The notes: generated by a model not told the origin, from the sequence alone. DNA of 64,000 nucleotides from Pseudonocardia lacus (GCF_018531445.1 NZ_JAHDTH010000004.1:1-64000); one strand, 5' to 3'; shown: positions 48,806-57,520, counted from the first letter of the stretch. A program made the numbers and translations.

Positions 48806-49612
48806 CTACGGGTGTCCCACGGTGTGGAAAGCGACGGCCGCGGCGGTCGCCACATTGAGCGAATCGACGCCCGCCGCCATCGGGATGCGCACCCGCAGGT
48901 CGGCCGCGGCCATCGCCTCCGCGGACAGCCCGGGCCCCTCCGCGCCCAGCAGGAGCGCCACCCGCTGCCCGGCCAGCCCCGACCCGGACAGCGGCAGCGC
49001 ATCCGGCGCCGGGGTCAGCGCGGCCACCCGCAGTCCGGCCGCGCGCAGCCCGTCCAGCGCGCCGGGCCACGGCCCGTCCAGCTCGGTGAACGGCACCCGC
49101 AGCACGTGCCCCATCGACACCCGCACGCTGCGCCGGTACAGCGGGTCGGAGCAGCGCGGCCCCAGCAGCACGCCGTCGACGCCGAGCGCGGCGGCGTTGC
49201 GGAACAGCGCGCCCAGGTTCTCGTGGTCGTTGACGCCCTCCAGCACGGCCAGCAGCCGCGCGTCGCGCACCAGGTCGTCGACCGCCGGCCGGGGCGCCCG
49301 GTCGGCCACCGCGAGGACGCCGCGGTTGAGGTGGAAGCCGACGGCCTCGGCCATCGTGGCGGCGTCGGTGACGTAGGCCGGGACGTCCAGCGCGTCGAGG
49401 TCGGCCCCGAGCTCGTCGAAGCGGCGGGCCACGCCCAGCAGCGACCGCACCGGGAACGGCGAGGCGATCAACCGCCGGACCACGACGACGCCCTCGGCGA
49501 TCACCAGGCCGCGCCCACCCGGACGGTCAGGTCGGCGGTCGGCGGTGGTGAGGTCGCGGTAGTCGTCGAGGCGGGGGTCGGCCGCCTCGGCGACCGGGAT
49601 GAGGGAGGCCAC
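48806..49612 (-). CDS. SpoU/TrmH-family RNA 2'-O-methyltransferase
   Basis: A 268-residue SPOUT methyltransferase. N-terminal substrate-binding domain (GRGLVIAEGVVVVRRLIAS), then the knot domain with LLAVLEGVNDHENLGALFRNAAALGVDGVLL (motif 1), LGAEGPGLSAEAMAAADLRVRIPM (motif 2) and DSLNVATAAAVAFH (motif 3). It probably methylates a ribose of rRNA or tRNA; TsnR-like resistance enzymes are in the same family. GTG 49612. A 221-bp region separates it from the divergent GCS2-family gene. Confidence 0.92.
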   Translation of the reverse strand: MASLIPVAEAADPRLDDYRDLTTADRRPDRPGGRGLVIAEGVVVVRRLIASPFPVRSLLGVARRFDELGADLDALDVPAYVTDAATMAEAVGFHLNRGVLAVADRAPRPAVDDLVRDARLLAVLEGVNDHENLGALFRNAAALGVDGVLLGPRCSDPLYRRSVRVSMGHVLRVPFTELDGPWPGALDGLRAAGLRVAALTPAPDALPLSGSGLAGQRVALLLGAEGPGLSAEAMAAADLRVRIPMAAGVDSLNVATAAAVAFHTVGHP

Positions 49613-49833
49613 GAGCGGAGATCGTTCCAGGCCCCACCAGGGCGGGCGTCCCGGTCATCCGGTCGGCCGTAGCGGTTGGATCACGGTTGTGTCACGGTGG
49701 ACAACCGCTCGGGGCTCGGCCGCTCCGCTGCTGTTCACCGCCCGTCGGTGACACGATCTCGGTGTCGCAGTGGGCGGCAGCGAAGGCCGGCCCCCGGCGG
49801 GTGTCGCCCGGGACCAGGGAGGGCAAGGCGCGT

Positions 49834-51342
49834 ATGGGCCAGGACGTCGACCGACGCGCGTTCAGTCGACGGGACCGCCAGCACTACCGGGCGAAGGTGC
49901 AGAGCTGCCTCGACGCGCTCGCCGAGATGCTGCGCAGCCACCCGTTCGCCCACGACGAGCCGATGACCGGGATCGAGGTCGAGCTCAACCTGGTCGACGA
50001 GACGCTGTCCCCGTCGCTGTCCGGCAAGGCGGTCCTGGAGGCCATCGGCTCCGCCGACTTCCAGTCCGAGCTGGGCCGCTGGAACATGGAGCTCAACCTG
50101 CCCCCGCGCCCGCTGCCCGGCGACCAGTGGCGCCACCTGGAGCACCAGTTGCTCGACGAGCTCGCGGTGGCCGGGGCCAAGGCCCGCGACTGCGGCTCCC
50201 GGCTGGCCGTGATCGGCATCCTGCCCACCCTCCGCCGCGACGACCTGGTGCTCGACTCGCTCTCCGCCGACGAGCGCTACCGCATGCTGAACGAGCAGAT
50301 GCTCAGCGTCCGCGGCGAGCCGATCCGCCTCGACATCACCGGCGACGACCCGTCGGGCCGCCACGCGCTGGCCCCCGACCGGCTCTCCGCCGACTTCGAC
50401 TCCATCGCCCCCGAGGCTGCGTGCACCTCGATGCAGCTGCACCTGCAGGTCCACCCCGACGAGTTCGGCGGGTACTGGAACGCCGCCCAGTGCGTCTCCG
50501 GGGTGCAGCTCGCCGTGGGCGCGAACTCGCCGTTCCTGCTGGGCGCCCGGCTGTGGGCGGAGACCCGCATCCCGCTGTTCGAGCAGTCCTGCGACGTGCG
50601 CACCCCCGAGCTGCGCAACCAGGGCGTGCGCCCCCGGGTGTGGTTCGGCGAGCGCTGGATCACCTCGATCCTGGACCTGTTCGAGGAGAACACCCGCTAC
50701 TTCCCGGCCCTGATGCCGGTCACCGAGGACACCGACCCGCAGGCCGACGTCGAGGCCGGGCGGGTGCCCGGCCTCGACGAGCTCAAGCTGCACAACGGCA
50801 CGATCTGGCGCTGGAACCGCCCGGTCTACGACGTCGCCAACGGCGAGCCGCACGTGCGGGTGGAGAACCGGGTGCTGCCGGCCGGGCCGACGGCCGTCGA
50901 CATGGTGGCCAACGCGCTGTTCTTCTACGGCCTGCTGCGCGCGCTGACCGACGCCGAGCGCCCGCTGTGGAGCACGATGTCGTTCGAGGCCGTGGAGGAG
51001 AACTTCACCACCGCCGCGCGCCACGGGCTGGAGGGGCCGCTGTACTGGCCGGGCTCGGGCTGGATCCGCCCCGACGAGCTGGTGCTGCGCAAGCTGCTGC
51101 CGCAGGCCGCCGAGGGCCTGACCCGCTTCGGCGTCACCGGCCCGGTCATCGACCGCTACCTCTCGGTCATCGAGCAGCGGTGCGCCCTGCGCCGCACGGG
51201 CGCCTCCTGGCAGGTCGACGCGGTGGCCGCGCTGGAGGCCAGGGGCGCCGACCGGCACCGCGCACTGCGCGGCATGCTCGACCGCTACCTGGAGTCCTCG
51301 GAGGCCAACGAGCCGGTGCACGCCTGGGCCCTCCCGGCCTGA
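49834..51342 (+). CDS. GCS2-family carboxylate-amine ligase (glutamate-cysteine ligase-like)
   Basis: A 502-residue enzyme of the glutamate-cysteine ligase 2 fold, which joins an amino acid to a carboxylate with ATP. Recognised by TGIEVELNLVDETLSPSLSG (Glu-rich metal and ATP strand), WNMELNLPPRPLPGDQW, TSMQLHLQVHPDEFGGYWNA and HNGTIWRWNRPVYD plus VRVENRVLPAGPTAVDM. It is longer than YbdK-type ligases. Actinobacteria use mycothiol and usually no glutathione, so another product is likely. ATG 49834 has GGGAGGG upstream. The MFS gene follows after 5 bp. Confidence 0.82.
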   Translation: MGQDVDRRAFSRRDRQHYRAKVQSCLDALAEMLRSHPFAHDEPMTGIEVELNLVDETLSPSLSGKAVLEAIGSADFQSELGRWNMELNLPPRPLPGDQWRHLEHQLLDELAVAGAKARDCGSRLAVIGILPTLRRDDLVLDSLSADERYRMLNEQMLSVRGEPIRLDITGDDPSGRHALAPDRLSADFDSIAPEAACTSMQLHLQVHPDEFGGYWNAAQCVSGVQLAVGANSPFLLGARLWAETRIPLFEQSCDVRTPELRNQGVRPRVWFGERWITSILDLFEENTRYFPALMPVTEDTDPQADVEAGRVPGLDELKLHNGTIWRWNRPVYDVANGEPHVRVENRVLPAGPTAVDMVANALFFYGLLRALTDAERPLWSTMSFEAVEENFTTAARHGLEGPLYWPGSGWIRPDELVLRKLLPQAAEGLTRFGVTGPVIDRYLSVIEQRCALRRTGASWQVDAVAALEARGADRHRALRGMLDRYLESSEANEPVHAWALPA

Positions 51343-51347
51343 GCCCC

Positions 51348-52592
51348 GTGCCGGTGCGGCTGCGCGGACACCCCGGCTTCCGCCGGTTCTGGGCCGCGAG
51401 CACCGTCTCCGACCTCGGCACGCGGGTCGGCACCGTGGCGCTCGGGGTGCTGGTCGTGGTCGACCTCGGGGGGTCGGCCGCCGACGTCGGCCTCGTGCAG
51501 GGCGCGACGATGCTGCCCCACCTCGTGGTCGGGTTGTTCGTGGGCGTGCTGGCCGACCGCGTCCGGCGCAAGCCGCTGCTCGTGGCCACCGACCTCGGCC
51601 GGGCGGTGGTGCTGGGTTCGGTCCCCGCGCTGTGGGCGGTCGGGTGGCTGGACGTGCCGGTGCTCGTCGCGATCATGGTGGTGTTCGGGCTGCTCTCGGT
51701 GCTCAACGCGGCCGCCCACCAGTCGTTCCTGCCCCGGCTGGTGCCCCGCGCGCTGCTGCACCGGGCCAACGTCCGGCTCGACCAGAGCGACGCCGTCGCC
51801 CAGACCTCCGGCCCGCTGGTCGGGGGCGGTCTGGTCGCGCTGGTCGGCGCCCCGGTCACGGTCCTGGTCGACGCGCTGAGCTACGCGGTGTCCGGGGTGC
51901 TCACCGCACTCGCGCCCGCGAGCGACCCGGTGCCGACCCCGACCTCCCGGTCCGTCCTCGCCGAGCTGCGCGAGGGGGTCGACTGGGTCTACCGGCACCC
52001 CACGCTGCGCCCGCTGGCGCTGTCCACGCACACGTGGTTCCTGTTCCACGCCGTCCTGAACGCCACCTACGTGCCCTACGCCCTGCTCGACCTGCGGCTG
52101 GACGCGGTGGGCCTCGGGGCGACGCTCGCGCTGGCCGGCGTCGGCGCGCTGGCCGGCAGCTCGGCCTCCGAGGCGGTGGGCCGGCGGATCGGGATCGCGG
52201 GGACGGTCGCCGCGTCCCACCTTGCGGAGGCGGCCGGCTTCGCGATCGTGGCGCTGGCCGGCGCCGCCGACGTGCCGGCGGTGCTGGTGCTCGCGGCCGG
52301 CGGCCAACTGCTCTACGGGTTCGGGATGGGCCTGGACAACCCGATCACGCTGTCCTACCGGCAGTCCGTCACGCCGGACCGGCTGCAGGGGCGGATGAAC
52401 GCCACGATCCGCTCGGTCAACCGGGCCGCGGTGGTCGTCGGCGCGCCCCTCGGCGGGCTGCTCGCCGACGCGGCGGGCGCCCGCACCGCGCTCTGGGTGG
52501 GTGCCGCGGGGATCGCCGCGACGGGGGTGCTGCTGCTGTTCAGCGGCCTGCGGACCGCTGTCCACGACACCGGCGCACCACCGGAGGGCTGA
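51348..52592 (+). CDS. MFS transporter
   Basis: A 414-residue major facilitator with 12 segments: GFRRFWAASTVSDLGTRVGTVAL at segment 1, GVLADRVRRKPLLVATDLGR (motif A), a central loop and YRQSVTPDRLQGRMNATIRSVNR near segment 10. It is of the MefA/EntS exporter type. It starts 5 bp after the GCS2-family ligase, so the two are one unit; export of the ligase product is one possibility. No regulator is adjacent. Confidence 0.87.
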   Translation: MPVRLRGHPGFRRFWAASTVSDLGTRVGTVALGVLVVVDLGGSAADVGLVQGATMLPHLVVGLFVGVLADRVRRKPLLVATDLGRAVVLGSVPALWAVGWLDVPVLVAIMVVFGLLSVLNAAAHQSFLPRLVPRALLHRANVRLDQSDAVAQTSGPLVGGGLVALVGAPVTVLVDALSYAVSGVLTALAPASDPVPTPTSRSVLAELREGVDWVYRHPTLRPLALSTHTWFLFHAVLNATYVPYALLDLRLDAVGLGATLALAGVGALAGSSASEAVGRRIGIAGTVAASHLAEAAGFAIVALAGAADVPAVLVLAAGGQLLYGFGMGLDNPITLSYRQSVTPDRLQGRMNATIRSVNRAAVVVGAPLGGLLADAAGARTALWVGAAGIAATGVLLLFSGLRTAVHDTGAPPEG

Positions 52593-52781
52593 GCCGGCGT
52601 TCGCGATCGCAAACTGATCGTCTCCGTTCGGCCCCGACGGGCCGGCGGGCGTACCTACAGTCGGTCCCGTTCCCGCCGGAGCCGGCCCGCAGACCCGGGC
52701 CGCCGGCCCGCCGCCAGCACCGCAGGCGCCCCACCGCTCGGTCGGGCGCGGCCCTCGCACGCCCGTCGACGGGAGAGACCC

Positions 52782-52823
52782 ATGCCTCAGCGACCCGCAC
52801 CGACCCCGATCGCCCCTCGGTGA
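52782..52823 (+). CDS. possible 13-residue leader peptide of the envelope operon
   Basis: ATG 52782 with GGGAGAG just upstream opens a 13-codon frame (MPQRPAPTPIAPR) whose TGA overlaps the GTG of the next gene by 4 bp. The GTG has no ribosome-binding site of its own, so this frame could deliver ribosomes to it. Expression is not shown. Confidence 0.4.
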   Translation: MPQRPAPTPIAPR

Positions 52824-53752
52824 GCGCCGTGTCCCGTTTCCGCCTGTTCGGCCGCCCGCCCGAGCCCACCTCCGACACCGCCGCGCCGCAGTGGTCGCCG
52901 ACCTCGTCCGGCCCGCCCCCTCCCGTCCCCGGCCGGCCCGCCACCGGCGTGTTCCCCGCCGTGCCCGGCCCGTCCACCGGCCTGTTCACCGCCGTTCCGC
53001 CACCTGCCGGCTCGGACGGCGCCGCCAGCCCGTTCGGCGGTCCGCCCCCCGCGCCACCGCGCCCGCACGGGCCACGACGGCGCTACCCCGGCGACCCGCC
53101 CACGAACCCCTTCGGGTACCCGCCGGTGGCCGGGCCGGCCGCCGGATCGCGGACCGGCGCCGTCCCCGGCAGCGCCGGCCCCGCCCCCCACCCCGACCGC
53201 GCCGAGGCGACCGCCCTGGCCGGAGCCTTCGCCGCCGACTACCTGTCCTGGGACGAGGACGACCCGGCCCGCCGCGGCCGCGTCCTGGCCACCTACCTGC
53301 CGGCCACCGGCACCGACCCCGCCCGCCTGGGCTGGTCGGGCCGCGGCCGCCAGCGCGCCGAGTTCGTGCTGCCCGGGCGGGTCCGCCCGGACGGCGAAGG
53401 CCGCGTGCTCGTCGACGTCCGCGTGCGCGTCACGCCCTACCGGCCCGTCGGCCCGGAACGCCCGGCGGGCGCCGCCGAGCGCGACGCGGCCGGCGATGTC
53501 GGCGGCATCCCGGCCGCGGCCCCGGCCCCCACCGCACCCGGCTGGCGCAGCATGGCGTCCTGCTGGGTGCGGCTCACCGTGCCGGTCGTGCTGGACGGCG
53601 AGCGGCTGCTGGTGGACGCCTGGGAAGAGCTGATCGGCGCCGACCTCCCCCTTCCCGGCACCCCCGAGCCCCGGCCGGAGCCCGTCCCCGAGGACCACGC
53701 CCTCGACGACGACGAGCCGGTCGTCCAGCCCGCCGCCGGGGCGCTGCGATGA
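52820..53752 (+). CDS. conjugation-type (TcpC-like) protein
   Basis: A 310-residue protein: Pro/Gly-rich disordered N-terminal half (1-120) and a C-terminal part like conjugal transfer proteins of actinobacterial mobile elements (TcpC): ALAGAFAADYLSWDEDDPAR, RGRVLATYLPA, then two NTF2-like strands sets, AEFVLPGRVRPDGEGRVLVDV and SCWVRLTVPVVLDGERLLV. TcpC forms the extracellular face of a Gram-positive transfer channel. No membrane helix is seen here, unlike TcpC itself. GTG 52820 is coupled to the leader frame; GTG 52829 is also possible. No coupling ATPase or VirB4 gene is in the window. Confidence 0.6.
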   Translation: MSAVSRFRLFGRPPEPTSDTAAPQWSPTSSGPPPPVPGRPATGVFPAVPGPSTGLFTAVPPPAGSDGAASPFGGPPPAPPRPHGPRRRYPGDPPTNPFGYPPVAGPAAGSRTGAVPGSAGPAPHPDRAEATALAGAFAADYLSWDEDDPARRGRVLATYLPATGTDPARLGWSGRGRQRAEFVLPGRVRPDGEGRVLVDVRVRVTPYRPVGPERPAGAAERDAAGDVGGIPAAAPAPTAPGWRSMASCWVRLTVPVVLDGERLLVDAWEELIGADLPLPGTPEPRPEPVPEDHALDDDEPVVQPAAGALR

Positions 53753-54540
53753 CCGCCGCCACCCGCAGCCCCCTGGTCGCCGGGATCGACGCCGGCGTCG
53801 GCACCAGCACGCTGGCCGCGGCGCTGCACGCCCGCGACGGTGGGGTGCTCGCCGGTGAGGCCGACGTCGTCGTCTGCGCCGCCACCGAGGAGTCCCTGCG
53901 CGCGGCGGCCACGGTGGCCTGCCCCGGCTCCGGACCCCGCCCGGTGCTGGTCGTCACCGGCGGCCCGCCCGCGGCACCGGTGCCACCGGCCGTCCGCACC
54001 CGGTACTGCGCGGTGGTCGAACTGCCCCGCATCGACGACTGGGCCACCGCCGCTGCCGACGTGCTCGGCGTCCCCACCGACCGGCTGAGCCCGCCGCTGC
54101 GGTCCTACGCCGAAGCGCTGCAGACCCTCGTCTCGGCCCTGCTCGGCGGCGGGCTGCTGGCCGCGAGCGGCCCGCCGATGGTGATCCGCCCCCGGAAGGC
54201 CGAACCGTGGCGGGGAGCGGCCCTGCACGCGGTCGGCCTCCCCGACGACCTCACCGCACCCGCCCGCCCCCGCCGTCCCGCCGCCGCCCCGTCCCGCACC
54301 CCCGGCCGCCACCGCGCCGAACAGCCCCACCACCCCGCCCCGCCCGACGAGAACCGCTCCCGCCCCGACAGCGCAGAACGGCGCCAGACCCGCACCACCC
54401 GGCCGCCCCGTCGCCTCACCGACGCCCGCTCCGCGCCGAGCCGGCCCGTCCGCGCCGCCCGGGACGAGGACGACGAGGCCATCGAGGCGCGCAACATCGC
54501 CGCCGACCGCCGGCCCGCGGCCCGGGGACGGGCGGGGTGA
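53749..54540 (+). CDS. protein with a degenerate MinD-like P-loop, envelope operon
   Basis: A 263-residue protein. Residues 8-25 read LVAGIDAGVGTSTLAAAL, which follows the pattern of MinD-like GGVGTTTLA loops but lacks both lysines of the deviant Walker A. The middle part alternates strands and helices (DVVVCAATEESLRAAATVA, PVLVVTGG); the C-terminal 90 residues are basic and disordered. ATP binding is doubtful. It overlaps the TcpC-like gene by 4 bp (ATGA) and is followed 3 bp later by the peptidoglycan hydrolase, so it belongs to that envelope machine, possibly as a scaffold. Confidence 0.5.
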   Translation: MTAATRSPLVAGIDAGVGTSTLAAALHARDGGVLAGEADVVVCAATEESLRAAATVACPGSGPRPVLVVTGGPPAAPVPPAVRTRYCAVVELPRIDDWATAAADVLGVPTDRLSPPLRSYAEALQTLVSALLGGGLLAASGPPMVIRPRKAEPWRGAALHAVGLPDDLTAPARPRRPAAAPSRTPGRHRAEQPHHPAPPDENRSRPDSAERRQTRTTRPPRRLTDARSAPSRPVRAARDEDDEAIEARNIAADRRPAARGRAG

Positions 54541-54543
54541 GCC

Positions 54544-55731
54544 GTGTCCTCCCCCATCCGTGGTCCGCTCCTGGCCGTGCCGGCCCTCGTCGTCGCGCTG
54601 CTGGCGGCCGTGCTGCTCGGGCCGGTCCCGGCGGCGGCCGCACCCGCCGCCGGGACCGCGACCGACGTCGTGTCCGGCGTCGAGGCCACAGTCGTGCCGG
54701 CGCCCGCGCGCGACGCGCTGCCACTGATCACCGAGCTCACCGCGACCGCGTGCCCGGAGCTGCCGCCCGTGTGGGTGGTGGCCCAGGTGCAGGCCGAGTC
54801 GGGCTGGGACGCCGGGCTCACCGCCGACCGGTCCGGTGACCGCGCCGGGCTCCTGCAGCTCGACCAGCGCACCTGGACCGCAGCGGGCGGGGCGCCGTGG
54901 CCGGCCGACCCGCCACCGCCCGGCTCCGAGGTCACCACCGCGGCCTCCCACCTGCGGGTGGGCATCGGGTGGACCTGCGCGAACCTGCGCGCCGTCAGCG
55001 CCCACCTCGAGGAGACCGGCAAGCCCACCGCACCGCTGGACGCGATGCTGGTCTGCCACATCGCCGGGTGCGACCGGGTGACCGGGAGCGCGACCGGCGT
55101 CCCCGAGCCCGGTGAGGCCGAGTGCCCCCGGCGCTGCGCCCAGGTCGTGCACCGCTACCTGGCCGCGGTCCACGCCAACCTCGACCGCTTCGCCGCCGCG
55201 ACCCCCGTCCCGGCCGCTCCCGCGCCCGACCCCGCCGCCGTCGCCGCGGTCACCCGCGGTCCCGCCGACCCGACCGCCTGGACCGGCGGCGCCACCGGCT
55301 GCACCCGCTCCGACCCGACCGGCGGCGACTGCCTCACCGGCGCCACCCGCCACGGCTTCGACGAGGTCGCCGACGCGTTCGGCGGCTGGGAGGACGGCCC
55401 GTCCATCCGTTCGGCCGGCTGCTGGGACGCGCACGCCTGGAACCCCCGCAGCGACCACCCGCGCGGGCGGGCGTGCGACCTGTTCGCCGGCGAGCAGGGG
55501 CGCTTCGCGAAGGGCGAGGACCTCGACGACGGCTGGCGGGTGGCGGGGTGGCTGCGCGCCAACGCCGACGCGCTGGAGGTCAAGTACCTGATCTGGCAGG
55601 GCCGCTACTGGGACCCGGGCGTACGCGACCAGGACGGCTGGGGCCGGCGCTACACCGGCGGCGGCGTCTACGACGTCCGCGACGCCACCGGCGGCCACTA
55701 CGACCACGTCCACGTCAGCTTCCGGGAGTGA
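54544..55731 (+). CDS. secreted two-domain peptidoglycan hydrolase (lytic transglycosylase plus M15-like peptidase)
   Basis: A 395-residue exported protein. Signal peptide 1-37 (LLGPVPAAAA). First domain (about 50-215) is SLT/lysozyme-like: VAQVQAESGWDAGLTADRSG with Glu85 as the likely catalytic acid, then RAGLLQLDQRTW. Second domain (about 240-395) has the zinc ligands of M15-type D,D-peptidases: SDHPRGRACDLF (His305, Asp312) and HYDHVHVSF (His388 and His390), the ARB-07466-like type common in actinobacteria. Such pairs open the cell wall locally, as in conjugation. GTG 54544. Its stop overlaps the next start. Confidence 0.8.
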   Translation: MSSPIRGPLLAVPALVVALLAAVLLGPVPAAAAPAAGTATDVVSGVEATVVPAPARDALPLITELTATACPELPPVWVVAQVQAESGWDAGLTADRSGDRAGLLQLDQRTWTAAGGAPWPADPPPPGSEVTTAASHLRVGIGWTCANLRAVSAHLEETGKPTAPLDAMLVCHIAGCDRVTGSATGVPEPGEAECPRRCAQVVHRYLAAVHANLDRFAAATPVPAAPAPDPAAVAAVTRGPADPTAWTGGATGCTRSDPTGGDCLTGATRHGFDEVADAFGGWEDGPSIRSAGCWDAHAWNPRSDHPRGRACDLFAGEQGRFAKGEDLDDGWRVAGWLRANADALEVKYLIWQGRYWDPGVRDQDGWGRRYTGGGVYDVRDATGGHYDHVHVSFRE

Positions 55732-56390
55732 CGCCCGTGCGCCGCATCCGCCCGACCCTCGCCGTCCTGGCCACCCTCGCCGCTGTGCTCGCCGTCCTCG
55801 GCGTGGCGCAGTTGGGCGGCGGCTCCGCCCGGCTGCCGCCCTCCGGCGAACCGCCGCCGGGCGGGGTGCTCAGCGCCGACGACCGCCAGGCGCTCGACGC
55901 CCGGCCCGTCGACCGCGGCGCACCGCCACCGCCGACCGACCCCGACGTCGACCCGGCCGACTCCGCCGCGGTCGCCCGCGCCTACCTGACCGCCGCCCAC
56001 TCCGCCCACCCCGACGACGCCGGGCGCACCAACCTGCGTGCCACCGCGTACGCCGCGCCCGACAGCCCGCCGGCCGCCGTCGGCGTCCTGGTGCTGGACC
56101 CGCCGCCTGCCGGGACGGAACGCACCGCGTCGGTCACCGGGCTCGACCTGATCGCCGTCGCGCACGGCGAGGACCGGGCCCACGGGCACGGCGCCGGCCC
56201 CGAGGTCCGGCGCGGCTACCGGGCCGCGATCGAGACCACGACCGGGGCGCCGGGCGGGCCGGTCGTGCGCGAGCAGCTGGTCCGGCACGTCGTGCTGGCC
56301 CGCCAACCCGACGACACCTGGCTGGTCGCCGCCGAGTCGACCGCCACCCCCGACCTCTCCGCCGGAGAGCACCGACTGGAGCCGAGATGA
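55728..56390 (+). CDS. membrane-anchored NTF2-like protein of the envelope operon
   Basis: A 220-residue protein: one N-terminal helix (PTLAVLATLAAVLAVLGVAQL, about 9-29), a Pro-rich linker, then an alpha-beta domain that starts DSAAVARAYLTAAHSAHPDDAG and ends ARQPDDTWLVAAESTATPDL, resembling NTF2-like domains of TcpC-type conjugation proteins. It probably sits outside the membrane next to the peptidoglycan hydrolase. GTG 55728 overlaps the hydrolase stop; GTG 55737 would also work. The stop overlaps the start of the GH16 gene. Confidence 0.6.
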   Translation: MTPVRRIRPTLAVLATLAAVLAVLGVAQLGGGSARLPPSGEPPPGGVLSADDRQALDARPVDRGAPPPPTDPDVDPADSAAVARAYLTAAHSAHPDDAGRTNLRATAYAAPDSPPAAVGVLVLDPPPAGTERTASVTGLDLIAVAHGEDRAHGHGAGPEVRRGYRAAIETTTGAPGGPVVREQLVRHVVLARQPDDTWLVAAESTATPDLSAGEHRLEPR

Positions 56391-57520
56391 CACGCGACGA
56401 CCTGATGCGCCGCGGCCTGGCGGCCGGGCTGACCCTGCTCGTGCTGATCGGCGGCCCCGCCGTCGCCATCGCCGCGACCGCGCAGTCGCCCCCCGAGGCC
56501 GTGCAGTCCCACGCCAAGCACGACGACCACTCCGACGACCACTCCGACGACCACTCCGACAAGCACTCCGACAAGCACTCCGACAAGCACTCCGACGACA
56601 CCCGCGACTCCGACGACGAGACCGACGAGCGCTCCGCCGGGGACACCGACGGCACCGACGACGCCACGGCCGGCAGCGCCGAGGTGGCCGGGTTCTCCAC
56701 CAGCGCGGCGGCCGCGCACGGCTGGGGCACACCGAACCGCGTCGACCGCTTCTCCGACGGCCTCGGCGAGGACTGGAACCTCTACGACGGCCCCGGACAC
56801 CAGGGCAACGGCGTTCGGGCCCCGGACGCCGCGACCGTCGACGACGGCGTGCTCACCATCACCGGCAGCCCCGACGGCACCACGGCCGGCATGTCGTGGG
56901 GCGACGGCCAGAAGTACGGCCGCTGGGAGGGCCGCGTCCGCGCGCCGGAGGCCGACGACGCCTATCACGCGCTGCTGCTGCTGTGGCCGGACGCGGAGAA
57001 CTTCCCGATCGGCGGCGAGATCGACTTCATGGAGATGCTCGACGGCGACCGGCAGACCACGAACATGTTCCTGCATTACGGCGAGGACAACTCGCAGATC
57101 AGCGGCGAGGTCGAGGTGGATGCCACGCAGTGGCACAACTGGGCGCTGGAGTGGACCCCGGAGTCGATCACCGCGTACCTGGACGGCGAGGAGTGGTTCC
57201 GCACCACCGAGCAGGACATCTTCCCGCCCGGCGCGATGCACCTGTGCATCCAGCTCGACTGGTTCCCCGACAGCGACGACGAGCGCTCGCGGACGTCGCG
57301 GATGGAGGTCGACTGGGTGATGCAGTACCCGATCGACGACGAGATCAGCAACGACACCGGCACGACCGACGACACCGACCGCAAGAGCGACGACGACCGC
57401 AAGAGCGACGACGACCATGGGGAGAAGGACGAGCACCGGAAGGACGAGCACGGCACCGACCACCACGACGACGACTACGACCACCGCGGCGGCCACGACC
57501 TCAACAGCGACGACCGCTGA
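56387..57520 (+). CDS. secreted GH16 glycoside hydrolase with HSD repeats
   Basis: A 377-residue exported protein. Signal peptide up to about 31 (GGPAVAIAATA). Residues 43-70 hold repeats of HSD with D or K between (DDHSDDHSDDHSDKHSDKH), a His/Asp-rich stretch that may bind metal. The GH16 domain (about 105-320) has the full catalytic set EIDFME (Glu211, Asp213, Glu216) and GWGDG/YGRWEGRVR strands of beta-glucanases. A second acidic, Asp/His/Lys-rich tail closes it. Its ATG overlaps the previous stop, so it belongs to the envelope operon. The glycan substrate is unknown. Confidence 0.82.
   Translation: MTRDDLMRRGLAAGLTLLVLIGGPAVAIAATAQSPPEAVQSHAKHDDHSDDHSDDHSDKHSDKHSDKHSDDTRDSDDETDERSAGDTDGTDDATAGSAEVAGFSTSAAAAHGWGTPNRVDRFSDGLGEDWNLYDGPGHQGNGVRAPDAATVDDGVLTITGSPDGTTAGMSWGDGQKYGRWEGRVRAPEADDAYHALLLLWPDAENFPIGGEIDFMEMLDGDRQTTNMFLHYGEDNSQISGEVEVDATQWHNWALEWTPESITAYLDGEEWFRTTEQDIFPPGAMHLCIQLDWFPDSDDERSRTSRMEVDWVMQYPIDDEISNDTGTTDDTDRKSDDDRKSDDDHGEKDEHRKDEHGTDHHDDDYDHRGGHDLNSDDR

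Noticed and set aside
52820..57520. Integrated conjugative element
   Set aside because: No integrase, relaxase, VirB4-like ATPase, direct repeats or tRNA flank was seen, and the flanks look like chromosome core genes.
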